DNA of 64,000 nt from Pontibacter sp. Tf4 (lineage in GTDB: Bacteria > Bacteroidota > Bacteroidia > Cytophagales > Hymenobacteraceae). The stretch lies in NCBI RefSeq assembly GCF_014212495.1, contig NZ_JACKZC010000006.1, forward strand, positions 62,001 through 126,000, in the 5' to 3' direction. A program made the position numbers and the translations under genes. Under the pieces are notes generated by a model, which saw nothing but the letters and a program-made list of their open reading frames with translations, was not told the origin of the DNA and searched no databases. This document shows, piece by piece, positions 43,970-53,096 of the stretch (positions are counted from its first letter, which is position 1; each line of letters begins with the position of its first letter).

Positions 43970-44129
43970 ACGCGAGAAGGATTGGTACAGAGCAGGTTAC
44001 GCAGTTCGATTTTAAAAGGCTGCATTTCAGACTATAGTTTACCTAAAACATTAGGGTTGCTATAGTTGTAGTTGCTGTATGCTTGTGCAATGTTGGCCGC
44101 AAAAGGTTATTTTTCGTTCTGAAGATTAA

Positions 44130-44146
44130 AACTATAAACTATAGTT
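44130..44146 (+). repeat. 17-base compound of the AACTATAGTT palindrome, abutting a start codon
   Basis: AACTATAAACTATAGTT, identical to 1672-1688, ends at the base immediately before the pirin start codon, where a ribosome-binding site would normally lie. Confidence 0.85.
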
Positions 44147-45061
44147 ATGCTGGATATTGTAATTGAAGCCCGTAAAGCATCGCTGGCACCGGGCATGGAT
44201 GTACGCCGGATCCTTCCGTTCAGGCTGCGCCGCATGGTGGGCCCGTTCATATTCATGGACCATGCCGGCCCTGTGGATGTGGCTCCTGCCCAAACCCATG
44301 CCATGGATGTGCTGCCGCACCCGCACATTGGCTTATCTACAGTCAGCTATTTGTTTGGCGGCCAGGTAACCCACCGCGACAGTCTGGGCGTGGAGCAGAT
44401 CATACGCCCGGGAGAAGTGAACTGGATGACAGCCGGCAGCGGCATTGCCCACTCAGAGCGCTTTGAAGACCCGGCTGCGCTGGCCGGCGGCACCCTGGAA
44501 ATGATACAGACCTGGGTGGCCCTGCCCGAAAAAGATGAAGAAGCGGCCCCTGCCTTTACCAACTATAAACCCGAAGAACTGCCCGTTTTTACGGATACCG
44601 GCGTGTGGATGCGCCTGATTGCCGGCAATGCCTACGGCCTCGGCAACGAAGTAAAAACACATTCGCCGTTGTTTTACCTGCATGTGATTCTGGAGCCTAA
44701 CGCCCGGTTCAGTTTACCCGACAAGCATACCGAACGTGGCATTTATGTAGCGAAAGGTACGATAGAAGTAGCAGGCCGCACTTACACCACGGGCCAGATG
44801 CTGGTATTCAACAAAAATGCAGAGCCAACTATAGTTGCCAGAACAGCTGCCACCCTGATGCTGCTTGGCGGAGAGCCGTTAGGTGAACGGTTTATCTGGT
44901 GGAATTTTGTATCGTCGCGGAAGGAGCGGATAGAACAGGCAAAAGCCGATTGGAAAGCCGGGCGCATCCTGTTACCACCTACTGATAACCAGGAGTTTGT
45001 ACCACTTCCAGAAGACAGATCGAAACCTGCCGGTGGCCCGGCACCACAGGCGCTGTCGTGA
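44147..45061 (+). CDS. Pirin family protein
   Basis: A 304-residue bicupin of the pirin family. The metal-binding residues are visible in the N-terminal cupin: HPHIGLSTVSYLFGGQVTHRDSLG (about 63-86), then SGIAHSERFED (about 103-113). The C-terminal cupin is present (RGIYVAKGTIEVAGRTY). Some bacterial pirins have quercetinase activity and others act as regulators; substrate cannot be chosen here. Its start codon follows a 17-base motif dimer directly. Its stop codon TGA is immediately followed by the stop of the convergent response-regulator gene, with no spacer at all. Confidence 0.93.
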   Translation: MLDIVIEARKASLAPGMDVRRILPFRLRRMVGPFIFMDHAGPVDVAPAQTHAMDVLPHPHIGLSTVSYLFGGQVTHRDSLGVEQIIRPGEVNWMTAGSGIAHSERFEDPAALAGGTLEMIQTWVALPEKDEEAAPAFTNYKPEELPVFTDTGVWMRLIAGNAYGLGNEVKTHSPLFYLHVILEPNARFSLPDKHTERGIYVAKGTIEVAGRTYTTGQMLVFNKNAEPTIVARTAATLMLLGGEPLGERFIWWNFVSSRKERIEQAKADWKAGRILLPPTDNQEFVPLPEDRSKPAGGPAPQALS

Positions 45062-45505
45062 TCAGTTAGAAACTACAGCAGGGGATACGCTGGGGAAGTA
45101 TTTGTTCACCAGTTGTAAAAGCGATTCGCGGGTAAGTGGTTTGTTTAGCAGTTCGGTAACGCCGGCATCTTTTACCCGAGCCACATCACGGGGGTTAAGC
45201 GAGGTAGTGAGCACGGCTATTACCACTTTATGTTTTTGCATTGCTTCCAGCCTGGCCAGTGCCTCCAGAAAACCAAAGCCATCCAGCACAGGCATGTTAA
45301 TATCCAGCAGAATCAGTTCGGGCACACAGTTCACACCGCATGCTATAGATTGCTCACAACGCTGCTGTATCACATCGAGGGCAGCTTTGCCGTCCAGCGA
45401 GATCAACAGTTCATCGGTTATTTCTGCACGGGTTACGGTCAGCTTATTAATGTAATTTGTTGTCTCATCATCGTCAATGAGCATTACCGAAGAGATTTTC
45501 TTCAT
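45062..45505 (-). CDS. Single-domain response regulator (receiver only)
   Basis: About 147 residues forming one CheY-like receiver domain. Acidic pocket in VMLIDDDETTNYI (about 8-20), phospho-acceptor Asp in LILLDINMPVLDGFG (about 66), Thr/Ser in AVLTTSLNP and Lys in LLNKPLT. No output domain. It sits 87 bases downstream of the CheB-CheR-histidine kinase fusion on the same strand, so it is the likely phosphate acceptor of that kinase. The frame is open from a TTG at 45508, but ATG 45505 is better. Confidence 0.92.
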   Translation of the reverse strand: MKKISSVMLIDDDETTNYINKLTVTRAEITDELLISLDGKAALDVIQQRCEQSIACGVNCVPELILLDINMPVLDGFGFLEALARLEAMQKHKVVIAVLTTSLNPRDVARVKDAGVTELLNKPLTRESLLQLVNKYFPSVSPAVVSN

Positions 45506-45592
45506 CAACTATAAATTTCCTGTTACTAAAACTGAACTAACTATTGGCGCGCAAAAACCGGTTATACGGCTGCCGCTCTCAAAAAGCGGCTT

Positions 45593-48500
45593 TTATTCTT
45601 TTTTTAAATACAATTCAAAAGTAGTGCCCTCTCCTTCCCGGCTGTTTACTTCAATATAGCCTCCTGCGTTGTCAATTAATCGTTTTACTATGTATAAACC
45701 CATGCCCGTCCCTTCTACGTGCGTATGGAAACGCTTGAACAGCGTAAAGATCTTTGCTAAGTTCTGCGCACTGATACCCAGGCCATTATCCTGCACCGTC
45801 AGCCGGACATAACCATCTACCGCATCGGTTTTCAGGACAATGTGCGGTGGCCTGTCTTTAGCTTTGTATTTTATGGCATTGCTTATCAGGTTATACAGTA
45901 CACTATACAGGTTCTTTTTTGAAAAGGCCACCTGCGGCGCGGTCTCAAAATCAACCTCGATCCGGGCTTTTTCACGGATCAAGAGTTCCTGCAAACTTGA
46001 TTTCACTTCTTCAAAAACCTCCCGCACATCCACTGTTTCAGGCTCACTGTCTACGTCGCGCTGTATTTTGGCGATGTCCGTCAGGTCTCTTATCACATTC
46101 TTGAACCGCACAATGGCATCTTTCATCATCTCAAAGACAGGCTCGGTAGGTTCTCCGGGAATCGGCCCTGCGGTTGCGATCTGGTCCTGCAACAGTAGCA
46201 TCAGGCCTTCTATGTTCCCGATCGGGGATTTCAGGTCATGCGACGCCGTGTACACAAACGTATCCAGGTCTTCTATTACACGGAGCAGGTGCTCGTTGGT
46301 CTGCTGCAGTTTTTCCTGGGTCTGTTTCAGGTCAGTCAGGTCTATAAACGAGCCCAGCACCCGGTGCGGCATCTGGTATTCGTTGTGCATAATGTAGGCC
46401 CTGTTCGATACGAAAGCATAGCCGTCACCTGCCTTTTTGATCCTGTATTCTCCGGACCACTGATCCTTGCCGGTGTTGATCGCGCTGTTTATATCCTTTA
46501 CAACCTTCTCGCGGTCTTCCGGGTGAATAAGGTTGAACCAGCTGTTTACGCCATCCAGCAGCTGCGTAGAGTCGTAGCCCAGCATGGTTTTTAAGCTATC
46601 GCTCCACCAGATCTCGTTTGTTACCAGGTTCCAGTCCCAGATCACATCGTTCGTCGCCATCGATACCATCCGGAAGCGCTCTTCGCTGGCGGCCAGGGCG
46701 GCAGTTCGTTCAGCTACCCGCTTCTCCAGCTCGTTGTTTAGCCTGATCAGGTCTTCTTCGGCCGCTTTCAGCTCTTCGTAAGCGATCTGTACTTTATCTT
46801 CGCTGTTCTTTTTGCCGGTAACGTCGCCCATTGTTAAGGTAACGCCATCGCCCATTTTTACAGCCGCTATCTCGTACCATATCTTGCCTCCGTTTACCTC
46901 CAGTTGCTGCTCTATGTGCAATGATTTACCATCTTCGGCAACCTGTGCCAGCTTCCGGAACAAGCCCGATTTTTTAAGGAACGGAATGGTATCGAGCACA
47001 CTCTTGCCTAACAGGTCTGCCTGCGATCTTTCGATCAGCGCCTCTGCCCGTTTGTTCAGTAGGGTCCAGTTAAAGTCAACTATAGCACGTTTATCATCAC
47101 GTACCGACCGGAAGGCCATAATGCTGTTCAGGGAACTGTTCAACACGCCCTGCACCACATTGGTCAGGGTTTTGAGTGTGGTCACATCCACAAAACTAAC
47201 AACCACTCCATCCTTGTTGCCATCCTGCTTCAGGTATGGCAGAATACGCATCAGGTAATATCTGCCGTCCTGCGTTTCTATTTCCTGCTCTATCTCTGCC
47301 GAGGTGTTGTTTACCTTCTTTATATCGTCTATAAACTGGCTGTACTTCAGGTTATGCGACAGGTGGTGGATAGGCCGGCCAAGGTCACTATCGATGATGT
47401 TGATGAGTTTCTCTACTGCAGGCGTAAACTTACGGATGCGCAGGTGATGGTCCAGGAACAGCTGCCCGATGTTGGAACTGCGGATAAAGTTGTCCAGGTC
47501 CTCGTTCAGCTCCTGCAGCTCTTTTATCTTTAGCTGATGCTCCGAGTTTACAGTATGCAGCTCTTCGTTCAGCGACTGCATCTCTTCGTTGGAGCTTTGC
47601 AGCTCTTCGTTGCTCGACATCAGCTCTTCGTTGCTCGACTGGAGCTCTTCGTTGGAGGTGCTCAGGTCCTGCACCGTCATGTGCAGGCTTTCGCGCACTT
47701 CCTTCAGCTCCATTTCCAGGGCCGTTAGCTGCTGGTAATAATCCGAATCCGATACAAAGGTCATGTCCGATACCTTAGGCAGCGGCGTTACTTCGCCAAG
47801 CTCCTGCAGCAGCACCAGTATTACTTTCGACTGATCTTTCTCTCCGGAAACCGGGCGTATGGAAACGTGTACCAGTTGCTCCTTTTTGCCCATTTTTACG
47901 GTTACCTGCCGCGCCACTACTTTGCGGTCCTGCTTCAGGGCTTTGCGTATGCCCACGCTCAGGGTAACGGCCAGCTCTTCAGGCACCATCTTTATCAGGT
48001 TAAAGTGCAGGCGCTTGTCCGGAAACTTAAGGAAACGGTTGATGTCGCCGATGCCGTGCAGTAGCTGGTACTGTTCATCCACATACAGTGCCGTAACTTT
48101 AAAGTCTTCGGACACGGCATCCATAAAGGAGTTATTGTAGAGGGCCAGCGAAAGATTTTTATATTGTGTGTTCTGACTCAGCGATGTGAGGCCTGTGTTT
48201 TGGTGGTTCAGCCCATAGGCTTTCTTCCTCCCCGAGCCCTGGCTTTCCTTTATCTTCCGGAAAAGCTTCCATTTGCGGTTCTCTTCCTTAAAATAAGATC
48301 CCATATCGCCGATATGCTCGCTGGGGCCCAGCAACAGGTAACCTCCAAAATTAAGGGCATACGGAAACAGCGCAATTACCTTATTCTGCAGCTCGGCATT
48401 CAGGTAGATCAGCATGTTGCGGCACGTGATCAGGTCTATACGGCTGTAAGGCGGGTCCTTCTGCAGGTCGTGCTGCGCAAAAATCACCAGCTTCCGGATC

Positions 48501-49720
48501 TCATCCTTTACAATGTAGCGGTTATTCCGCAATGTAAAAAAACGCTCGATGCGGGCTGCCGTTACGTGCTTGGCAATGCTGGTCGGGTAACTGCCTTTCG
48601 ATGCCTGAGTAATAGCCTGCTGGTCTATATCCGTGGCAAAAAGCTTGATATTCGGCTCTCTGCCCAGCTTTTCGTAGGCTTCGACAAAGAGTATGGCCAG
48701 CGAGTACACCTCTTCGCCGGTACTGCAGGCGGCCACCCATACTTTTACAGGTTCATTCTCGGGCTTATTTTCAATTATATGCGGAATTACTTTTTGCTCC
48801 AGCAACTCAAACGCCTCCGGGTCGCGGAAGAAATTGGTAACATTTATAAAGAACTCCTGGCATAGTTTTTTTATCTCGTTAGGGTTCTCATGCAGATAGT
48901 CCAGATAAGCCGCCAGCTCTGTAATTTTTAAGCTATCCATCCGTTTCCGGATGCGGCGGTTAATGGTCGCTTCCTTATAGTCTGAAAAATCGGTCTGGGT
49001 GTGGGTGCACACCAGGTCCAGGATATCTTTCAGTATAGCGTTCTCGTGTTCGTGTTTACTATCCTTTATCAGTGATTTAAGCAAAGGTATCTTCTGTGTA
49101 TAAGAAATGATCTCGTCTGGCATCTGGTCCGGTGCCAGCACATAGTCTACGTAACCTGCATCAATTGCGCTGCGTGGCATGCCGTCAAACTTGGCCGTTT
49201 CAGGGTCCTGCACTACTACCATGCCACCAGCCTTCTTTATGGCTTTGGCTCCTTTGGTGCCATCCGTACCGGTGCCAGACAGCACAACCCCAATCGCGTA
49301 CTTGCCCCTGCTCCTGGCCATCGACTCAAAAAACAGATCGATGGCAAAATTTGGCTCGCGGCTTCGGGTCTTTTCGGTCAGGCGCAGGCGGCCGTTCTCT
49401 ATGGTAAGCTGCTTGCCGCTGGGCAACACGTACACACAGTTGGGCCTTGTAAACATGTTATCTTCTGCCTCCAGCACCTGCATGCTGGTATGCTTGCTCA
49501 GCAGCTCCGTCATCAGGCTCTTGTGGTCGGGCGATAAGTGCTGAATGATGACAAACGAAAAGCTGGAGTTATTCGGAAAATGGTCGAAGAGCATATGGAT
49601 CGCTTCGAGCCCACCTGCCGACGCACCAATCCCTACCAGGTAATGGTCGGTAGGTTTAGCCTTCTCTTTTTCAGATGGTTTCGTTACTGCCATAGATAAC
49701 TGTTGCTGTTCTGACTTCAT
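45593..49720 (-). CDS. CheB-CheR-PAS-histidine kinase fusion protein
   Basis: A 1375-residue soluble signalling protein. CheB-type methylesterase (about 25-210): GASAGG with Ser34, IQHLSP with His61 and GTGTDGTKG with Asp153. CheR methyltransferase (about 225-490; WVAACSTGEEVYSLAI, FATDIDQQAI). A PAS-like region (530-640). A coiled coil (about 665-745) with SSNEELQSSNEELMSSNEEL heptads. Three further PAS segments (745-850, 855-970, 1015-1135). Histidine kinase with His1161 in YTASHDLKSPIGNIEG, N-box around Asn1281 (NLISNAIKYKA) and G-boxes DNGLGI and GTGMGLYI. No receiver of its own. It is the middle gene of a phytochrome-kinase-receiver operon and starts 33 bases after the phytochrome gene. 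Only one CTATAG core occurs in its 4.1 kb. Confidence 0.95.
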   Translation of the reverse strand: MKSEQQQLSMAVTKPSEKEKAKPTDHYLVGIGASAGGLEAIHMLFDHFPNNSSFSFVIIQHLSPDHKSLMTELLSKHTSMQVLEAEDNMFTRPNCVYVLPSGKQLTIENGRLRLTEKTRSREPNFAIDLFFESMARSRGKYAIGVVLSGTGTDGTKGAKAIKKAGGMVVVQDPETAKFDGMPRSAIDAGYVDYVLAPDQMPDEIISYTQKIPLLKSLIKDSKHEHENAILKDILDLVCTHTQTDFSDYKEATINRRIRKRMDSLKITELAAYLDYLHENPNEIKKLCQEFFINVTNFFRDPEAFELLEQKVIPHIIENKPENEPVKVWVAACSTGEEVYSLAILFVEAYEKLGREPNIKLFATDIDQQAITQASKGSYPTSIAKHVTAARIERFFTLRNNRYIVKDEIRKLVIFAQHDLQKDPPYSRIDLITCRNMLIYLNAELQNKVIALFPYALNFGGYLLLGPSEHIGDMGSYFKEENRKWKLFRKIKESQGSGRKKAYGLNHQNTGLTSLSQNTQYKNLSLALYNNSFMDAVSEDFKVTALYVDEQYQLLHGIGDINRFLKFPDKRLHFNLIKMVPEELAVTLSVGIRKALKQDRKVVARQVTVKMGKKEQLVHVSIRPVSGEKDQSKVILVLLQELGEVTPLPKVSDMTFVSDSDYYQQLTALEMELKEVRESLHMTVQDLSTSNEELQSSNEELMSSNEELQSSNEEMQSLNEELHTVNSEHQLKIKELQELNEDLDNFIRSSNIGQLFLDHHLRIRKFTPAVEKLINIIDSDLGRPIHHLSHNLKYSQFIDDIKKVNNTSAEIEQEIETQDGRYYLMRILPYLKQDGNKDGVVVSFVDVTTLKTLTNVVQGVLNSSLNSIMAFRSVRDDKRAIVDFNWTLLNKRAEALIERSQADLLGKSVLDTIPFLKKSGLFRKLAQVAEDGKSLHIEQQLEVNGGKIWYEIAAVKMGDGVTLTMGDVTGKKNSEDKVQIAYEELKAAEEDLIRLNNELEKRVAERTAALAASEERFRMVSMATNDVIWDWNLVTNEIWWSDSLKTMLGYDSTQLLDGVNSWFNLIHPEDREKVVKDINSAINTGKDQWSGEYRIKKAGDGYAFVSNRAYIMHNEYQMPHRVLGSFIDLTDLKQTQEKLQQTNEHLLRVIEDLDTFVYTASHDLKSPIGNIEGLMLLLQDQIATAGPIPGEPTEPVFEMMKDAIVRFKNVIRDLTDIAKIQRDVDSEPETVDVREVFEEVKSSLQELLIREKARIEVDFETAPQVAFSKKNLYSVLYNLISNAIKYKAKDRPPHIVLKTDAVDGYVRLTVQDNGLGISAQNLAKIFTLFKRFHTHVEGTGMGLYIVKRLIDNAGGYIEVNSREGEGTTFELYLKKE
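47558..47662 (-). repeat. Five tandem 21-base units encoding coiled-coil heptads
   Basis: Units of 21 bases at 47558, 47579, 47600, 47621 and 47642 share cagctcttcgtt. They encode the NEELQSS-type heptads between the CheR and PAS parts of the kinase fusion. In-frame repeat-number change would lengthen or shorten the linker by whole heptads. Confidence 0.85.
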
Positions 49721-49753
49721 GTGTGCAATAAGGTAAGCGGTAATCAGCCAATC

Positions 49754-51307
49754 TTAATATCTGTCTTTGATCAGCTTTTCCAGCACGGCGTGCCGCAGCG
49801 TTTCAGCGGCAGCGGCATCGTCCGGCATCCAGGGCAGGGACGTATTTTTTACAACTTCCTTGTAAATAGCAAAGGAGTTACGCGGATGATAGCTCTTGCC
49901 ATCCGGTTCCATCTGCACGGCGTTATTCGGGTCGCCTCCCCATTTTATAGTCTGCTGTACTTCCGGCCTGAAGCCCAGTATAAATTCGCCCTGCTCCTTG
50001 TTTATTGGTATTGCCATCAGTCCGCTGGCCTTTGTCTGGAAATCTTTGCCGCGCGGGTATGCCTGTGGCAGTGTATCAGTAACATACAAGCCTGTCGCAT
50101 TGTTTCGGCGCAACCACGACACCAGCTCTTTCATCTCCTGCGGAGAGGGTGTTTCGCCGGCTACCCAGGTATTGCCTTCGTAAAACACTGCCGCCCCACT
50201 CAGCGAGAACAGTTCCAGGATGGTTGTCTCACCTTCCAGTAAGCCTTCGGCAAAGTTCGGGCTGCTGTAGATCTGTTCCAGTAGCGATGCGTGCAGGCTG
50301 CGAAGCTTTACACGGTGGGCCATGGCTTCTTCTTTCTGGCGGGCCTGCAACTGGGCAGCTAATATATCGGATAGCAGCTCCATGGCAGAGCGCATCTCGT
50401 AACTCAGGTATTTAGGCGTTTTATGGTGGCAGGCAATCAGCCCCCATAGTTTGTTATCAATGATCAGCGGTAACGACATAGACGCATCCACTCTCATATT
50501 GGCCAGGTACTCGAGGTGCACATTGGCTACGCTGCGCAGGCTGCAGTCAGAGAGGTCGGTAAATTTTTGTGTTACCGGGTTCAGCACCGGCACCAGCCGC
50601 ACGGGTGTGTAACTGCGGGTCGGGATCAGGCGGTACGGGTTTTTAAAATACAGGTCGCGGGCCTGCTTGGGCACATCCGATGCCGGGAAGCGCAGGTCCA
50701 TGTAATCGTCCATGTCTGCTTCGCGTGCCTGGGCTATAACCATGCCGTTCCAGTTCGGGTCAAACTGGTACACCATCACTTTATCAAAGCCACTGAACTT
50801 TTTGAGCTCCTCTACTGCCAGTTGTGCTATTTCGCTTATCGTATCCGGTTGTTTCAGCAGCGAGGTAATGTACTTCAGGTGCTGGTACAAACTCAGAAAG
50901 GACTCCTGTGCTATAGTTCTGCTTTCTTCCAGCTCCACCAGAATGTAATCGGGGTGCTGCAGGATAATAGCAGTGAAGGTTTTAACCGTATCGCCGGCCG
51001 GTAAACTAAGTGTAAAGGGAATTTTGTCCTGTTTGTTCTGGCTTTTCAGTTTAGAGACGACCTCGTTAAACTGGTGCTCCGGTATAAGACTTGAGAAAGG
51101 TTTGGAAAGCAGTTCGTCGGCAGCAATCTGTAAATAAACTTCGGTATTGGCACTGGCCTGCAGTATGCGCAGCTCCTGTTTATCGAGCACCAGCAGCATG
51201 CCGTGTGGTTGTATCAGGTTTACCAGGTGCAGCGGTATGCTCCCACACATTTCCGAGTCATAGTTCTTTTCAATAGCAAGATTTACAGGTGCTGTTTTCC
51301 GCTCCAT
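49754..51307 (-). CDS. Bacteriophytochrome photosensory module (PAS-GAF-PHY) without kinase
   Basis: A 517-residue red/far-red light sensor core. Cys21 in MCGSIPLHLVNLIQPHGMLL is the expected biliverdin attachment site ahead of the PAS domain (about 22-130). The GAF domain (about 150-320) has VMVYQFDPNWNGMVIAQA, the PASDVP motif (208-213), RSVANVHLEYLANM with His264, and WGLIACHHKTPKYL with His294. The PHY domain (about 330-510) has the tongue motif HPRNSF (474-479). The protein ends right after PHY: there is no histidine kinase or other output domain, unlike most bacterial phytochromes. The kinase is probably the product of the next gene, 33 bases downstream. No heme oxygenase gene is seen nearby, so biliverdin must come from elsewhere. 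Confidence 0.93.
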   Translation of the reverse strand: MERKTAPVNLAIEKNYDSEMCGSIPLHLVNLIQPHGMLLVLDKQELRILQASANTEVYLQIAADELLSKPFSSLIPEHQFNEVVSKLKSQNKQDKIPFTLSLPAGDTVKTFTAIILQHPDYILVELEESRTIAQESFLSLYQHLKYITSLLKQPDTISEIAQLAVEELKKFSGFDKVMVYQFDPNWNGMVIAQAREADMDDYMDLRFPASDVPKQARDLYFKNPYRLIPTRSYTPVRLVPVLNPVTQKFTDLSDCSLRSVANVHLEYLANMRVDASMSLPLIIDNKLWGLIACHHKTPKYLSYEMRSAMELLSDILAAQLQARQKEEAMAHRVKLRSLHASLLEQIYSSPNFAEGLLEGETTILELFSLSGAAVFYEGNTWVAGETPSPQEMKELVSWLRRNNATGLYVTDTLPQAYPRGKDFQTKASGLMAIPINKEQGEFILGFRPEVQQTIKWGGDPNNAVQMEPDGKSYHPRNSFAIYKEVVKNTSLPWMPDDAAAAETLRHAVLEKLIKDRY

Positions 51308-51556
51308 ATGTTAAATTTAAGGTACTGGCCCGTTTGGCAATGCCATAAACTTACTCATTATGTTCCAGAATGTTTTAATTACTACGAAGGTTTAATTTTA
51401 AGTAATAACACTTACAGCGGTACGTATTTTTCACAACCGCTTCACTTTTGTAGTATTTAAACTGTACTTCTCAGGCCGGATTACCATGCTCAACTTCAGC
51501 TATAGTTAACTATAGTTCAGTTAGTTACAACATTAACTCCTTATGAAAACAAAAGG

Positions 51557-53086
51557 TTAACAAACGGCTGCCAGTGCCTGAGTGGATTGTACAAAATGCC
51601 CGCCTACACTTTTTTTGCGATGTTTAGCGGCGACCAGTATAAGTTCAGCTACTGTTAGCAGGTTTTGCACCTCCTGCCAGGCAACCGAAAAAGTGTGCAG
51701 GCGTTCCAGCTTGTATCTCAGAACTTCCAGTTTATCAAGGGCACCTGCCAGCCCTTCGGGTGTGCGAACAATACCTGCCTGCCGCCATAGCAGCAGCTGC
51801 AGCTCACTTTTCAGGTGGTTTATCGCGGCATCCTGTTCCTCGTTAAGCCGGTGGTAAACTATGCTGTCGAAATCCGCAAAACACTTTGGCTGCACTATAG
51901 TTTGGAAATGAGCCGCGGCCGACCTGGCAAACACCACCCCTTCGAGGAGGGAATTGCTGGCCAGCCTGTTAGCCCCGTGCACACCCGTACAAGCCACTTC
52001 CCCGATGGCGTACAGTCCGGCTATAGTTGTTTGCCCCTGCAGGTCGGTCTGTATGCCGCCACACTGGTAATGCGCCGCCGGCACCACCGGGATCAGGTCT
52101 ATAGTTGGGTCGATGGCTATAGTCTGGCAGCGGTTATAGATAGATGGGAATTTCTGTTGCAATAACGCTTTACCAAGATGACGAGCATCCAGGAATAAAC
52201 ATGGCGAATTGTGCAGTTGCATCTGTTCGTACACGGCACGGGCTACTACATCGCGGGGGGCTAAGGAGCCAAGCGGGTGGTAACGATGCATGAATGTGTC
52301 CCCGGCAGGCAATACCAGTTCCGCTCCTGCTCCGCGCAAGGCTTCGCTTATCAGGAAAGTATCTTCTGAAGTGGGGTCGTACAAGGCTGTCGGGTGGAAC
52401 TGGAAAAACTCCATGTTACGGATCTTTGCTCCTGCCCTTGCGGCCATGGCCAGCCCGTCGCCGGTGGCTATAGTTGGGTTGGTGGTGTGGCAGAAAACCT
52501 GGCCGGAGCCACCTGTAGCCAGTACGGTGGCGTTGGCAAATATCGTTTTATAGTTGCCGGTCTTTAAGTCCAGCACCTGCACGCCGCAGCAGACTTTTTC
52601 ATCAGCTATAGTTTGCGTGAGCAGGTCGAGCCCCAGGTGATATTCAAATACCGTAATATTTGGATGCTGTAAAGCAGCTCTGCTAAGTGCCTGTTGTATG
52701 CTTAAGCCGGTATGGTCTTTTACATGCACAATCCGATGCTGGCTGTGTCCGCCTTCCAGGCCGAGGGCTATCGTTTCGTCGGCACCGCTGTCAAATTTAA
52801 CCTGTTGCTGCTGCAGCCATTTTATACTCTCCGGCGCCTGCTCCACCATAAACTGTACGGCCGTCTCATCGCACAGGCCAGCGCCGGCTTCCAGGGTATC
52901 CTGCACATGCTGCTCAAACGAATCTATAGTACCCAGCACAGCGGCTATTCCACCCTGCGCATAAGCGGTATTGGTCTCTTGTAATGCAGCTTTACAGAGC
53001 ACCAACACCTTCTTATGAGCAGCAGCTTCGAGGGCAAATGTCAGACCCGCAATGCCGCTGCCCAACACAATCACATCGTACCGCAT
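51557..53086 (-). CDS. nadB: L-aspartate oxidase
   Basis: A 509-residue FAD enzyme that oxidises L-aspartate to iminoaspartate, the first step of de novo NAD synthesis. FAD-binding motif VLGSGIAGLTFALEAA (about 7-22), the conserved TAYAQGGIAAVLG (about 41-53), HPTALYDP and the active-site segment LASNSLLEGVVFARSAA (about 385-400). Length normal. It follows nadA after 10 bases in the same operon; nadC is not in the window. Confidence 0.96.
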   Translation of the reverse strand: MRYDVIVLGSGIAGLTFALEAAAHKKVLVLCKAALQETNTAYAQGGIAAVLGTIDSFEQHVQDTLEAGAGLCDETAVQFMVEQAPESIKWLQQQQVKFDSGADETIALGLEGGHSQHRIVHVKDHTGLSIQQALSRAALQHPNITVFEYHLGLDLLTQTIADEKVCCGVQVLDLKTGNYKTIFANATVLATGGSGQVFCHTTNPTIATGDGLAMAARAGAKIRNMEFFQFHPTALYDPTSEDTFLISEALRGAGAELVLPAGDTFMHRYHPLGSLAPRDVVARAVYEQMQLHNSPCLFLDARHLGKALLQQKFPSIYNRCQTIAIDPTIDLIPVVPAAHYQCGGIQTDLQGQTTIAGLYAIGEVACTGVHGANRLASNSLLEGVVFARSAAAHFQTIVQPKCFADFDSIVYHRLNEEQDAAINHLKSELQLLLWRQAGIVRTPEGLAGALDKLEVLRYKLERLHTFSVAWQEVQNLLTVAELILVAAKHRKKSVGGHFVQSTQALAAVC

Positions 53087-53096
53087 GTTACTTTAG

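Noticed and set aside
48164..48865. 233-residue open frame on the plus strand
   Set aside because: Antisense to the CheB-CheR kinase fusion; no recognisable domain.
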